A stretch of DNA of 64,000 nucleotides, taken from assembly GCA_902616075.1 (NCBI GenBank), contig CACMRK010000001.1, forward strand, positions 124,001 through 188,000, read 5' to 3'. Under the pieces are notes generated by a model. The model did not search any database. It was given only the letters and a program-made list of their open reading frames with translations, and was not told the DNA's origin. The stretch comes from an uncultured Alphaproteobacteria bacterium. Lineage in GTDB: Bacteria; Pseudomonadota; Alphaproteobacteria; HIMB59; GCA-002718135. Positions 35,463 to 44,163 of this stretch are shown one piece after another (position 1 is the first letter of the stretch; every line of letters begins with the position of its first letter). The translations under genes were made by a program, and so were the position numbers.

Positions 35463-36398
35463 TTATTCAATAAGAATTTCAGTTTCCTTATAACCTTTTG
35501 AGATAAAGTATGAAACCAAATTATTTGCTTCTGTATTTTCTAAGGGGCCAATAATTATGTCATATTTGGAATTATTTTTTTCAGCAGTATATTTTAGATT
35601 TTTATCATAATTATCTAATATTGATCGAATACTCTCATATTTTTCAAACCCTATTACTTTTAAAAATAATTTAAAATCAGTTATTTTTTCTGATTTAAGT
35701 TCAATTGGTTCTTCAATAATTGTAGTAGCTTCATCAATAGTTTCCACAATTTCATCAATTTCTTCAATAGACACAATATCTGTTGGTGCAGATGAGATGG
35801 TTTCATCAAAATTTTCTTCATTTAAAGAATTTGCAACACTCTTCCATTGCTTACTAGCATCAGAAAGTATTTCTACTTTAACAGTAGCTATTTTAGATTT
35901 ATAAAATCCAAGAAGTTGTGCAACTTTTCTTGAAACCTGAATAATAACTGCATTATCATCATGTCTATCTATTATTTTTACATTTATAGAAAGTCCATTA
36001 TCCAAGTTAGTGACCTTGACCATACTTGGAATAGGTAAGGTTTTATGTCTACCAAGTAATTCAGTAACTTTATTTGAATCATTATTTATAGTTCTGATAT
36101 TGTGTAATTCCTTACCGTAAAAAGAAGAAAGTCCAATTTCTGAATAATTATAATTTTCTTCTGGAGTATAACTAACCCCTTCAATAAAATAGGTTTCACC
36201 AATATAATAAAAAATATTATCTTTTGTTTGTTTATTGTTTGATTGATTTTTTTCTTTTTTATCTTCTTTTTTATTATCAATTATTTCTTCTATTTTATTT
36301 GTGCTATTTTCCACTACGTCAGAAACATTATTAAGATTTAATTCATTACAAGAAAATAAAAATAAAATAATTATAAAACTAATTAGATATTTTATCAC
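35463..36398 (-). CDS. rlpA: RlpA-like lipoprotein with double-psi beta-barrel and SPOR domain
   Basis: 311 residues; lipobox FLFSC with Cys17. A low-complexity Asn/Lys/Glu linker precedes the RlpA barrel (about 70-185). Counting from the family pattern, the catalytic positions read D107, H118 (GRHKTLP) and D144 (KIIDRHD): the usual first acid Glu is here Asp. The canonical SWYG-FHGRxTANGE is degraded to SFYG-LHNIRTINND. A long acidic stretch (about 195-235) leads to a C-terminal SPOR-like domain that would bind denuded glycan at the septum. It overlaps mltB by 20 bases. Confidence 0.82.
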   Translation of the reverse strand: MIKYLISFIIILFLFSCNELNLNNVSDVVENSTNKIEEIIDNKKEDKKEKNQSNNKQTKDNIFYYIGETYFIEGVSYTPEENYNYSEIGLSSFYGKELHNIRTINNDSNKVTELLGRHKTLPIPSMVKVTNLDNGLSINVKIIDRHDDNAVIIQVSRKVAQLLGFYKSKIATVKVEILSDASKQWKSVANSLNEENFDETISSAPTDIVSIEEIDEIVETIDEATTIIEEPIELKSEKITDFKLFLKVIGFEKYESIRSILDNYDKNLKYTAEKNNSKYDIIIGPLENTEANNLVSYFISKGYKETEILIE

Positions 36399-37416
36399 TT
36401 AGGAGACCTACTGATACAGCATAATATGATGAACAATTATAATAAAGAATATTTTTGTAATTAGGATAAACTATGAACATCCTTCCATCTATCCCATCTG
36501 GCATTATTAATCTAGCCTCTAAATCATCTCTTATTGGTAAAGGATCTCCATTGGTTTTTGCAAATCCTAATTTTGACCATTCGGATAGAGTTTTTGGAAT
36601 TGATCTACGTTTTACTGCTCCACAACCTTTAGGGTTAATTTGCTTAATAGAGTCAAAAAATGATGAAGAAATATTTTTTGGAGGGAGTACTTCTCTTCCC
36701 CATGTACTATCATTAGACCAAGGATTTTTATCTAACGAAGTTAGATAATTTGCGGTACTAGCAAAAGCATCTGCATAGCTATTCCATATATCTATTCCAT
36801 CGCCATCCCAATCGTAAGCAGTTTCTAAAAAAGTTGTCGGTATCATCTGAGTCATCCCAACTGCCCCACCCCAACTTCCTTTTAGTTCTCCGTTAGGGAC
36901 GAGATTTTTATCTAAAATTTCAAGTGCAGCAAATAATTGTTTTTTATAAAAATCACTTCTCCTTCTATCAAATGCAAGAGTTGTTATAGCTATTATAGAA
37001 TTTATTTTTCCTTGATTTCTTCCATAATAACTTTCCATACCTAAGACAGCTACTATAAACCTGGGTTGTATTTTAAAATAATCACCAATTTCTTTTAATA
37101 AATCTTCATGTTTTTTTATAAAATTTTTTCCGGCAAATATTTTATCTTTTGTAATGGTATAAAATAAATATTCATCTAAAGTCATTGTTGATGCCGGTTG
37201 ACATCGATCGCGCATAATAATTTTACTTTGTGGCTTAACATTGTTTAAATGCTTTGAGATAGTATTTTGACTGATACCGATATCTAAAGCTTCTTTTTTA
37301 ATAGCTGTAAGCCAGCTATTCCACTCATCATCAGTTGGCATTTTTGGTTTTTCACAATCAGTTGAATAGGTATTAAATGAAATAAATAAAAATATTAATA
37401 CAAACCTAAAAATCAT
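36379..37416 (-). CDS. mltB: MltB-family lytic murein transglycosylase
   Basis: 345 residues with signal peptide (to about 19). Catalytic Glu is E128 in VLGMESYYGRNQGK; LAFDRRRSDFYKKQLFAALEIL, WGGAVGMTQMIPTTF and DGDGIDIWNSYADAFASTANYL follow as in family members. The protein stops right after the catalytic domain, so the C-terminal peptidoglycan-binding module of many alphaproteobacterial homologues is missing. It cleaves glycan strands to 1,6-anhydromuramyl ends in the periplasm. First gene of the wall/DNA run. Confidence 0.93.
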   Translation of the reverse strand: MIFRFVLIFLFISFNTYSTDCEKPKMPTDDEWNSWLTAIKKEALDIGISQNTISKHLNNVKPQSKIIMRDRCQPASTMTLDEYLFYTITKDKIFAGKNFIKKHEDLLKEIGDYFKIQPRFIVAVLGMESYYGRNQGKINSIIAITTLAFDRRRSDFYKKQLFAALEILDKNLVPNGELKGSWGGAVGMTQMIPTTFLETAYDWDGDGIDIWNSYADAFASTANYLTSLDKNPWSNDSTWGREVLPPKNISSSFFDSIKQINPKGCGAVKRRSIPKTLSEWSKLGFAKTNGDPLPIRDDLEARLIMPDGIDGRMFIVYPNYKNILYYNCSSYYAVSVGLLSDKISN

Positions 37417-37617
37417 TATATAAAATTACCAAAACTATCGTCAATTAGGAAATAATATCTACTTAATATTTTAATATTTTTAACATATATCTACAGTACC
37501 TGGTTTAAAAAATAAGCAACTAAATAGTTTAAAGTATTGTTCTTTAAAATCATTTAAATTTCATAAAAAAAATAAAAATTTATAATAAAAAATATACTAA
37601 ATTTTTTGAAAATTATC

Positions 37618-38904
37618 TTACTTTTCTTGACTTTCTTTAGTAAAATCTTCTTTAAATTTTTTTAATTCTTTAATTGCAGCTTTCATATCGGAGCTATCAA
37701 ATATTTGAATATCAACATGTTTTCCTTTTTTGGAATATGATTTTTTTGTTTTGCTATTATTTTTATTTTTAAAACTAATTACCTTGTAGGTGTTTATAGA
37801 TCTTACAAAACCTTTAGGAGTAATTTCTTCATACTCTTCGCAATTAATTTGATTTTTGACTAAATTATATGTTGTATCAGAGATTATAATTTCATTTTCT
37901 GGAGCAATAGATTGCAATCTAGAAGCTAAATTTACAGAAGAACCTATAGCCGTATAATCACTCATTACACTAGATCCAAAATCTCCAACATTTGCAAATC
38001 CAGAGGAAATACCGTATCTCACTCTCAATCCATCTTTGACGCCTTGTCTAATCCAAAATGATTGGAGCTCATCAACTCGTTCTTTCATTTCCAATGCCAT
38101 GCTTATACAATTTATAGCATCATTCTCATCTCCCAATGTTTCAGGAGCACCATGAAAGGAAAGAATTGCATCACCTATAAATTTATCAATTGTAGCATTT
38201 GAATTTATTGCTATTAAACTCATTTCACTTAGATAATTATTTAAGATTAAAGCAAGTTTTTCTGCTTCTAATGAATCAGATAAATCAGTAAAATTTACAA
38301 TATCAGAGAAAAATATTGTTAAATTTTTCCTTACATAGTTTTCTTTTGTTTTTTTACCTGACTCTTCTTCATCAAAAATAGACTTATATACTTGTGGGGA
38401 TAAATATTTTGATAACCTATTAGCAATATTTTCTAATCTTTTATTTTTTTCTTCTATCAATTCTCTATCTTTTAATTTTTGATCAAGTAATTCTTCCTTC
38501 TCCCTTCGAAGATTATATTCATCTGTTCGATCAACAAATTGTCCTTGAATACCATTTAAAAAAGGGAAATCTTTGTTTTCAGTAAAAGCAGAAAGTAAAG
38601 AATATACTCTAATTTCATCGCCAATTTTGATTTCTATTTTAGGAATAATAACAAAACCATTTTTTTCTAAATTTTGTTTAAAATTTTTAATATATTCATC
38701 CCCAACTCCAAGTTGTTCTAAAATGCTAGTAAAGGGAATATTATTGACAGTTTTAAGAATTGGAAAAAATTTTTTAAAATTTTTATTTACTCGCAAAACT
38801 TCTAAGTTACGGTTGGCAAAATAAGCTGCCGTTACAGCATTAGAGAAATTAAAAAAGCTTAAATCTATGACAGTTTTTTCATCAAAAAACTTATCAAGTT
38901 TCAT
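37618..38904 (-). CDS. Class III adenylate cyclase with N-terminal PAS-like sensor
   Basis: 428 residues. Residues about 20-125 look like a PAS sensor, joined by a coiled coil (about 128-165) to a cyclase domain (about 192-375). Metal-binding Asp are D201 (FFSDIVNFT) and D245 (KFIGDAIL); the adenine-selecting positions are K241 and T318 (SDYTAIG), and the transition-state N325 and R329 are in NLASR. All key residues are present, so active cAMP synthesis is expected. There is no membrane segment, so it is cytosolic. A 201-base spacer with no clear feature lies downstream, before mltB. A likely cAMP receptor is the fusion at 6171. Confidence 0.93.
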   Translation of the reverse strand: MKLDKFFDEKTVIDLSFFNFSNAVTAAYFANRNLEVLRVNKNFKKFFPILKTVNNIPFTSILEQLGVGDEYIKNFKQNLEKNGFVIIPKIEIKIGDEIRVYSLLSAFTENKDFPFLNGIQGQFVDRTDEYNLRREKEELLDQKLKDRELIEEKNKRLENIANRLSKYLSPQVYKSIFDEEESGKKTKENYVRKNLTIFFSDIVNFTDLSDSLEAEKLALILNNYLSEMSLIAINSNATIDKFIGDAILSFHGAPETLGDENDAINCISMALEMKERVDELQSFWIRQGVKDGLRVRYGISSGFANVGDFGSSVMSDYTAIGSSVNLASRLQSIAPENEIIISDTTYNLVKNQINCEEYEEITPKGFVRSINTYKVISFKNKNNSKTKKSYSKKGKHVDIQIFDSSDMKAAIKELKKFKEDFTKESQEK

Positions 38905-38915
38905 TTTTTATTTAA

Positions 38916-39434
38916 TTATGGGTGATGTTTAGTAATTCCGCTAATATAATCCATTATTGCTATAACTAATCCTGATAAAATAAATACAGCATGAATAAAT
39001 ATCATTAAGTAAATTTCTTCTGATGTTTTTGAGCCAACATCAATAAAAGCTTCTAGCAAACCAATACTTGAAATAGCTACGATTGAAGCAATAAGTTTTA
39101 ATTTTAATCCTGAAAAATCTAGTTTACCCATCCACTCTGGCTTATCTTCAGACTGATTTGCGATATCAATTTTTGAAACAAAATTTTCATATCCTGCAAA
39201 TATCACCATTAAAACTAAATTTCCTACAAGAGCTAAGTCGACAATATGTAATACAAATACAAGAAGTTCATTTAAAGTTAAGTCATTTAAGTGTGTAATT
39301 TCATAAATGAATAATGCGATAACTTTGTATGTAATAACTAGAAGAGTAAGACATAAAGCAACATAAACAGGAGCTAACGCCCATCTGCTCGAAAACATTG
39401 CTCTTTCAAGTAATCCTTCAAAAACTCTACGCAT
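38916..39434 (-). CDS. YqhA/UPF0114 family membrane protein
   Basis: 172 residues with four membrane helices. The segments FEGLLERAMFSSRWALAPVY and HIVDLALVGNLVLMVIFAGYENFVSKID are diagnostic. Inner-membrane protein of unknown function, conserved in Proteobacteria. It lies 11 bases upstream of the cyclase gene on the same strand, so co-expression is likely. Confidence 0.9.
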   Translation of the reverse strand: MRRVFEGLLERAMFSSRWALAPVYVALCLTLLVITYKVIALFIYEITHLNDLTLNELLVFVLHIVDLALVGNLVLMVIFAGYENFVSKIDIANQSEDKPEWMGKLDFSGLKLKLIASIVAISSIGLLEAFIDVGSKTSEEIYLMIFIHAVFILSGLVIAIMDYISGITKHHP

Positions 39435-39478
39435 AAATAATAAGTAATTTTTAAATAATATTTGTCAATTAAATTTTA

Positions 39479-40393
39479 CTATTTGCCCCATTTATAAGTC
39501 AGTAAATCATATCTTTTTGCAAAATTTAATAATAAATTTTTTGTATCTTCATCTAAAGGTTTAATTGGATCTCTACAAAAATCTGATTTTATTACCCCGC
39601 CCTCTTTCATTACTGTTTTTGTAGCTCTGAAACCACATTGTCTATTTTCAAAATTTATTAAAGGAAGAATACTATTGTAAACTTCTTCAGCTTTATCTTT
39701 TTCATTATTCCAAAAATGATCAATTACTGGAGCAATTTTTTCTGGAAGTAATGCTGAACTCATACTGCCAGAAATTCCAGCTTCTAAGTCCGCATATAAA
39801 GTAATACTTTCTTCACCATCAAAAGGTGCATCTAATCTAGAACTGCAATTTTTTATAAGAGCTCTTATTTTTGATGCTGCATTAGCACTTTCAATTTTAA
39901 AACATGTTAGTTGCTCAATTTCATTAATCATTTTTGTAAGAAGAGGCACTGAAAGTTCAATTCCAGATAAAGGTGCATCTTGTATCATAATTGGTATACC
40001 AACTTTAGAAATTTCATTAAACTGTTCAAATATTTGATCAGGATTACCCTTTAACAATGAACCATGATAAGGAGGCATCATCATTATAATATCAGCACCC
40101 AGAGATTTTGCTAATTCTGCTCGAGGTCGCACAATGTCAGTAGCAAAATGAGAAACAGTAACAATTGTTTTAACTCTACCATCAATTTTTTTCATACAAA
40201 GTTTTGTTAATTTATCTCTTTCATCATCTGAGAGTAAAAATTGTTCAGAGTAATTAGCAAGAATGCATATTCCCTGAACTTTTTGATCAATCATACATTC
40301 CAAAACTCTTCCCATCCCATCATAATCTACCTCCCCATTATCGTGAAATGGAGTGGGTGCTACGGGCCACATTCCAAAATATTTATATTTCAT
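39479..40393 (-). CDS. DHDPS/N-acetylneuraminate-lyase family protein (sugar-acid dehydratase/aldolase)
   Basis: 304 residues, a TIM-barrel of the DapA/NanA family. Schiff-base Lys is K166 in TCFKIES. The usual GxxGE-type loop reads ILANYSEQFLLSDDER, and the canonical catalytic Tyr of the YNxP motif is replaced: here IMIQDAP. That change and the overlap (11 bases) with a GH127 arabinofuranosidase gene argue against lysine synthesis and for a 2-keto-3-deoxy-sugar acid dehydratase or aldolase, for example in L-arabinose breakdown. Substrate inferred only. Confidence 0.8.
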   Translation of the reverse strand: MKYKYFGMWPVAPTPFHDNGEVDYDGMGRVLECMIDQKVQGICILANYSEQFLLSDDERDKLTKLCMKKIDGRVKTIVTVSHFATDIVRPRAELAKSLGADIIMMMPPYHGSLLKGNPDQIFEQFNEISKVGIPIMIQDAPLSGIELSVPLLTKMINEIEQLTCFKIESANAASKIRALIKNCSSRLDAPFDGEESITLYADLEAGISGSMSSALLPEKIAPVIDHFWNNEKDKAEEVYNSILPLINFENRQCGFRATKTVMKEGGVIKSDFCRDPIKPLDEDTKNLLLNFAKRYDLLTYKWGK

Positions 40394-42359
40394 TAACCCA
40401 AACTAACATTTCATTTTCTCCTCTATTAGACCATTTATAATATGGAATAAATTTAATATTTTTTTTAGAATACTTAGGTTTATCATTTAAATATAGTTTT
40501 TTTGTATCTTTATATAAATAACCCTTTGTTAATAATGAAATAATTTTTTGTGAATTTATATTTATATTTTTTTCAGTTATATTATTTGAAGAATCCAACA
40601 TGTATTTATTTAAGTTCTTTCCATTATCTTTTTCCTCTAGACAATAAAGTACTGGGCCTCTGAACAAGCAAGCTTTTCTTATATTATATCTAACATTTGG
40701 ATTTGTTCGAACTAGTCTTGGTTCAAAATTAAAAAATAACTCAATTTTATCTCCTTTTTTCCAAAGATATTTAATTTTTGCGTAACCATTAAATATTTCA
40801 TACTTTATTTTTTTATTATTAATAAATATTTTCATATTTTTGTCCCATGAAGGAATACGAAAATAAATATAAGATTTTTTGTTATTGGATTGTAAAATAT
40901 TAATTTTAGAATAGCCTTTTTCAGGAAAATCACTTATTTGATTTAATTTCAATCCTTGCTCACCCTCTAATATATTTAACTCAGATGAAATATACTGATC
41001 CACAACTAGACTATTTCTATATTCATTATAAATATACATGTCCATACTTGCTATAAATCGAGTAATATTTGGTGGGCAGCAGGAACAGGTATGGTATTCA
41101 TCTCTAACACCGTGTCGTCTTTGTTGAAAATGCAAATAGCCAGGGTTACATTCTAAGTAATTATCATAAAAAAAACCTTTTCCATCTTGAGATGTGCTAG
41201 CTAATAATAAATTGTATAAACTATTTTCAATTATATCAGCGTACTCACTATTAAGTTCAGTTTTTGAAAGTCGATTTGCAAAATAAATTAATGCAATTGT
41301 TGCACAAGTTTCCGCATAGGCCATATCGTTTGGTAAATCATAGTCAAAACTAAATCTTTCTCCAATATGTGCACTACCTACGCCACTATGGATGTACATT
41401 CTTTTATCAACAATATTTCTCCATAAAGTTTTACAAGTTTTAAGCAATTTTTTATTTTTATTTATTCTTGCTAAATCAGCCATAGCTGTAAACATATATA
41501 GAGCTCGAACAGAATGACCCTCTGCAGTATTTTGATTAATTGGCTCTAAATGTGATTGCCAATATTCTAAATCTCTAAAAACACTTCCTTGTAAATCTCC
41601 TAACTTACCTGATGTAGTACCATGAGGATCTGGACCAAAATTTAGTAAATCCCTAATTGATGCAGGCAAGTTTGATGGATCAAAATCAACCTCTTTTTTT
41701 AAAATTTTTTTTCTTTCTTCTATAAAGTAATGTTTATTATTTTTATTATCGATCCCTCTCTCCTCTATAAAATATGTAGCTAGATCAAGAAACTTTTTCT
41801 TTTTTGTAAAATTATATGCTTTTATTAGAGCTAATTCGATTTCTTGGTGTCCAGGATATCCTCTTTTTTTTCCTTTTGCTTTTCCAAATATTGAAATTAT
41901 ATGGTCTATATATTTATCTATAGAATTAAAAAATCTTTTATCACCAGTAGCCTTACAATGTTCAATTGCAGACTCTAATAGATGCCCAGCACAATATAAT
42001 TCGTGCCTATCTCTTAAATTAGTAAATTTATTTTTAGGCTCATGAAAAGAAAAATAAAAATTTAAGTAACCATTCTTCTCTTGATTAGAAATGATTTTAT
42101 CTATTATTAAATTACAAATTTCTAATAATTTTTTATTTTTTTTTTGTTGTATTGTAAAAAATGCACCTTCCATTAATTTTGCTAAATCTGACTCCCAAAA
42201 TATATGCGGTTTTTCATTGCTATAATGTTCATTTGTTAGTGCTCGAATTCTTCCAGATTTTTTAAAAGAATTTAATACTGCATAAAATGATGAATTAATG
42301 TTTAAATCTTTACGTTTTTTCCAAAAGCCATGATTAATTCTTACTTTGTCAAGTTCCAT
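40383..42359 (-). CDS. GH127 glycoside hydrolase (beta-L-arabinofuranosidase-like)
   Basis: 658 residues, full length. The catalytic/zinc site is recognisable: E350-T-C352 (YAETCATI) and C427-C428 in CSCCPPNITRF, matching the Glu plus three-Cys zinc site of HypBA1-type enzymes; the nucleophile would be one of the paired Cys. ESDLAKLMEGAF and the DRHELYCAGHLLE segment are also family features. No signal peptide, so it would act on imported oligosaccharides in the cytosol. It is coupled to the DHDPS-like gene by an 11-base overlap. Confidence 0.9.
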   Translation of the reverse strand: MELDKVRINHGFWKKRKDLNINSSFYAVLNSFKKSGRIRALTNEHYSNEKPHIFWESDLAKLMEGAFFTIQQKKNKKLLEICNLIIDKIISNQEKNGYLNFYFSFHEPKNKFTNLRDRHELYCAGHLLESAIEHCKATGDKRFFNSIDKYIDHIISIFGKAKGKKRGYPGHQEIELALIKAYNFTKKKKFLDLATYFIEERGIDNKNNKHYFIEERKKILKKEVDFDPSNLPASIRDLLNFGPDPHGTTSGKLGDLQGSVFRDLEYWQSHLEPINQNTAEGHSVRALYMFTAMADLARINKNKKLLKTCKTLWRNIVDKRMYIHSGVGSAHIGERFSFDYDLPNDMAYAETCATIALIYFANRLSKTELNSEYADIIENSLYNLLLASTSQDGKGFFYDNYLECNPGYLHFQQRRHGVRDEYHTCSCCPPNITRFIASMDMYIYNEYRNSLVVDQYISSELNILEGEQGLKLNQISDFPEKGYSKINILQSNNKKSYIYFRIPSWDKNMKIFINNKKIKYEIFNGYAKIKYLWKKGDKIELFFNFEPRLVRTNPNVRYNIRKACLFRGPVLYCLEEKDNGKNLNKYMLDSSNNITEKNININSQKIISLLTKGYLYKDTKKLYLNDKPKYSKKNIKFIPYYKWSNRGENEMLVWVNEI

Positions 42360-42379
42360 AAATATTCTAATATTAAATA

Positions 42380-43267
42380 CTATTCTACAGAACTTAAAAT
42401 ATTTTTTTTATTTTTTTCTTCTTTATTTTTTTCAAAATAAGTTATTACTAAAACAGAACTAAAAACAACTATTCCTCCTATCCAAGTCCAAAAATCTGGT
42501 ATTTCATTAAAAACAAAATAACCAAATCCTGAGCCAAATATTAAACCTGTAAACCAAATTGGCTGAGTTACAGATAAGTCTGCATATTTATAAGCCAATC
42601 CAAGACATAAATGCAGTATTGTTCCCGATGCTGCAGCAATAAATACAAGTAATATAGATATTAAGGATGGCATTTGCCAAAAATAAATTGCTAAAGGAAA
42701 AGCGAAAATAGTCATTAAAGTGTATTGATAAGTTACCATTGTAATAGGAGAATCATCTTTAGATACAAATTTTGATAAAATAATTATAAATGACCAAAAA
42801 GTTAATGAAACTAGAATCATTATAGTACCAATATTAAAATCAACATAACCAGGCCTCACAATAATTAACATTCCTAAGAAACCAATTATTAAAGCAAAAA
42901 TTCTAAATCTATATATTTTCTCTCTAAAAATAATAAAACTCAAAAGTACAACAATTATTGGACTTAAAAAATGCATAGCTTTAAATTGCTCTAAAGGAAC
43001 ATAGACTAATGCACCAAAACCTAAGATCATCACAGGTATGTTAAAAGCACCTCTAATAATGTAAAACTTTAAATTTTTAGTTTTATATGTGTTAAATTTT
43101 TTGGTTACTAAATAAGGAAGAATTATTAAAAAACCAAAAAAAAATCTAAAAAAACCTATGGTATATACATTTGAATCATATTGTGCCGCTTTAATTAACG
43201 CCTCCATCAACACTGCAAAGAATGATGCTGAAATTGTTAATAGAACAGCTTTGATATTATTATTCAT
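42380..43267 (-). CDS. EamA/DMT family permease (paralogue group A, tandem copy 1)
   Basis: 295 residues, ten helices. NVYTIGFFRFFFGFLIILPY near the start and HFLSPIIVVLLSFIIFREKI in the first repeat align with the neighbouring permease at 43273 and with the one at 12914. It lies 5 bases downstream of the tandem partner and 20 bases upstream of the GH127 gene. Inner-membrane transporter of unknown substrate; context suggests a sugar acid or a DMSP-related metabolite. Confidence 0.88.
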   Translation of the reverse strand: MNNNIKAVLLTISASFFAVLMEALIKAAQYDSNVYTIGFFRFFFGFLIILPYLVTKKFNTYKTKNLKFYIIRGAFNIPVMILGFGALVYVPLEQFKAMHFLSPIIVVLLSFIIFREKIYRFRIFALIIGFLGMLIIVRPGYVDFNIGTIMILVSLTFWSFIIILSKFVSKDDSPITMVTYQYTLMTIFAFPLAIYFWQMPSLISILLVFIAAASGTILHLCLGLAYKYADLSVTQPIWFTGLIFGSGFGYFVFNEIPDFWTWIGGIVVFSSVLVITYFEKNKEEKNKKNILSSVE

Positions 43268-43272
43268 AAATT

Positions 43273-44160
43273 TTAAAGCTTAACTGGAATTGATTGCTTT
43301 GCTATATCTTTTTTTAGATAATTTTCTCTATAAGTAATAATTAGTATAGATGAAAAAATTATTAATCCTCCAATAATTGTCCAAATATCAGGTATTTCAT
43401 CAAAGATTAAAAAACCAAATAATGATGCTATTAATAATCGAGAAAAGTTAACTGGTTGTAAAACAGAAAGATCTGTTAATTTATAAGCCGTATTAATACA
43501 AAGATGTACTATTGTTCCAGCTATACCAGCAAAAATTAAATAAATTAAAGTTTCTGATGATGGTGATTGCCAAAAATATAAAGCAATTGGAAATGATAAA
43601 AATGTTACCAAAGTGTATTGGTAAGATAATATTGTGAATGCACTGTCAACTCTAGCTGCAAATTTGGTAATTATAACAACTACTGACCAAATTGAACAAG
43701 AGCATAAAACTAAATATGCTCCTACATTAATAGGAACAATACCTGGTCTTAAAATTACAAAAACTCCAATTAAACCAATTAACAACGCTCCAATACGAAT
43801 TAAATAAATTTTTTCTTTTAAAAATATAACACTTAGAACAACAACAATTATAGGAGTAACAAATGAAATAGCTTTAATTTGTTCTAAAGGTATAAATTGA
43901 AGTGCAGAAAAACCTAACAACATCATAGGTATATTTAAAATACCTCTCGTAAAATGAATTTTTAAATTTGGTGTCTTAAAATTTTCAAATTTAGAATAAA
44001 AAATAAAAGGAAGAATTAAAATAAATCCAAAAAGAAATCTTAAAAATCCAGCAGTAAATACATTTATATCCTGAAGGGAAAATTTAATAAGAACGTTCAT
44101 TGTTACCCCTGATACAGAGGCAACTAAAGCTAAAATAATAGCTTTTAAATTATTATTCAT
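43273..44160 (-). CDS. EamA/DMT family permease (paralogue group A, tandem copy 2)
   Basis: 295 residues, ten helices. NVFTAGFLRFLFGFILILPF, SFVTPIIVVVLSVIFLKEKI and GVFVILRPG are the group signatures; the gene is clearly a duplicate of its neighbour at 42380. Only 3 bases separate its start from the dmdA stop, so it is very likely co-translated with dmdA and may move a DMSP-demethylation substrate or product. Confidence 0.88.
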   Translation of the reverse strand: MNNNLKAIILALVASVSGVTMNVLIKFSLQDINVFTAGFLRFLFGFILILPFIFYSKFENFKTPNLKIHFTRGILNIPMMLLGFSALQFIPLEQIKAISFVTPIIVVVLSVIFLKEKIYLIRIGALLIGLIGVFVILRPGIVPINVGAYLVLCSCSIWSVVVIITKFAARVDSAFTILSYQYTLVTFLSFPIALYFWQSPSSETLIYLIFAGIAGTIVHLCINTAYKLTDLSVLQPVNFSRLLIASLFGFLIFDEIPDIWTIIGGLIIFSSILIITYRENYLKKDIAKQSIPVKL

Positions 44161-44163
44161 AAG

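Noticed and set aside
36473-36748. 91-codon plus-strand open frame
   Set aside because: It is antisense to the mltB catalytic region; no signal or domain.
37415-37444. Good-looking minus-strand promoter TTGACG / TATAAT (18-base spacer) at the start of mltB
   Set aside because: The TATAAT overlaps the mltB ATG itself, so transcription would begin after the start codon and lose the signal peptide; probably chance in A+T-rich DNA.
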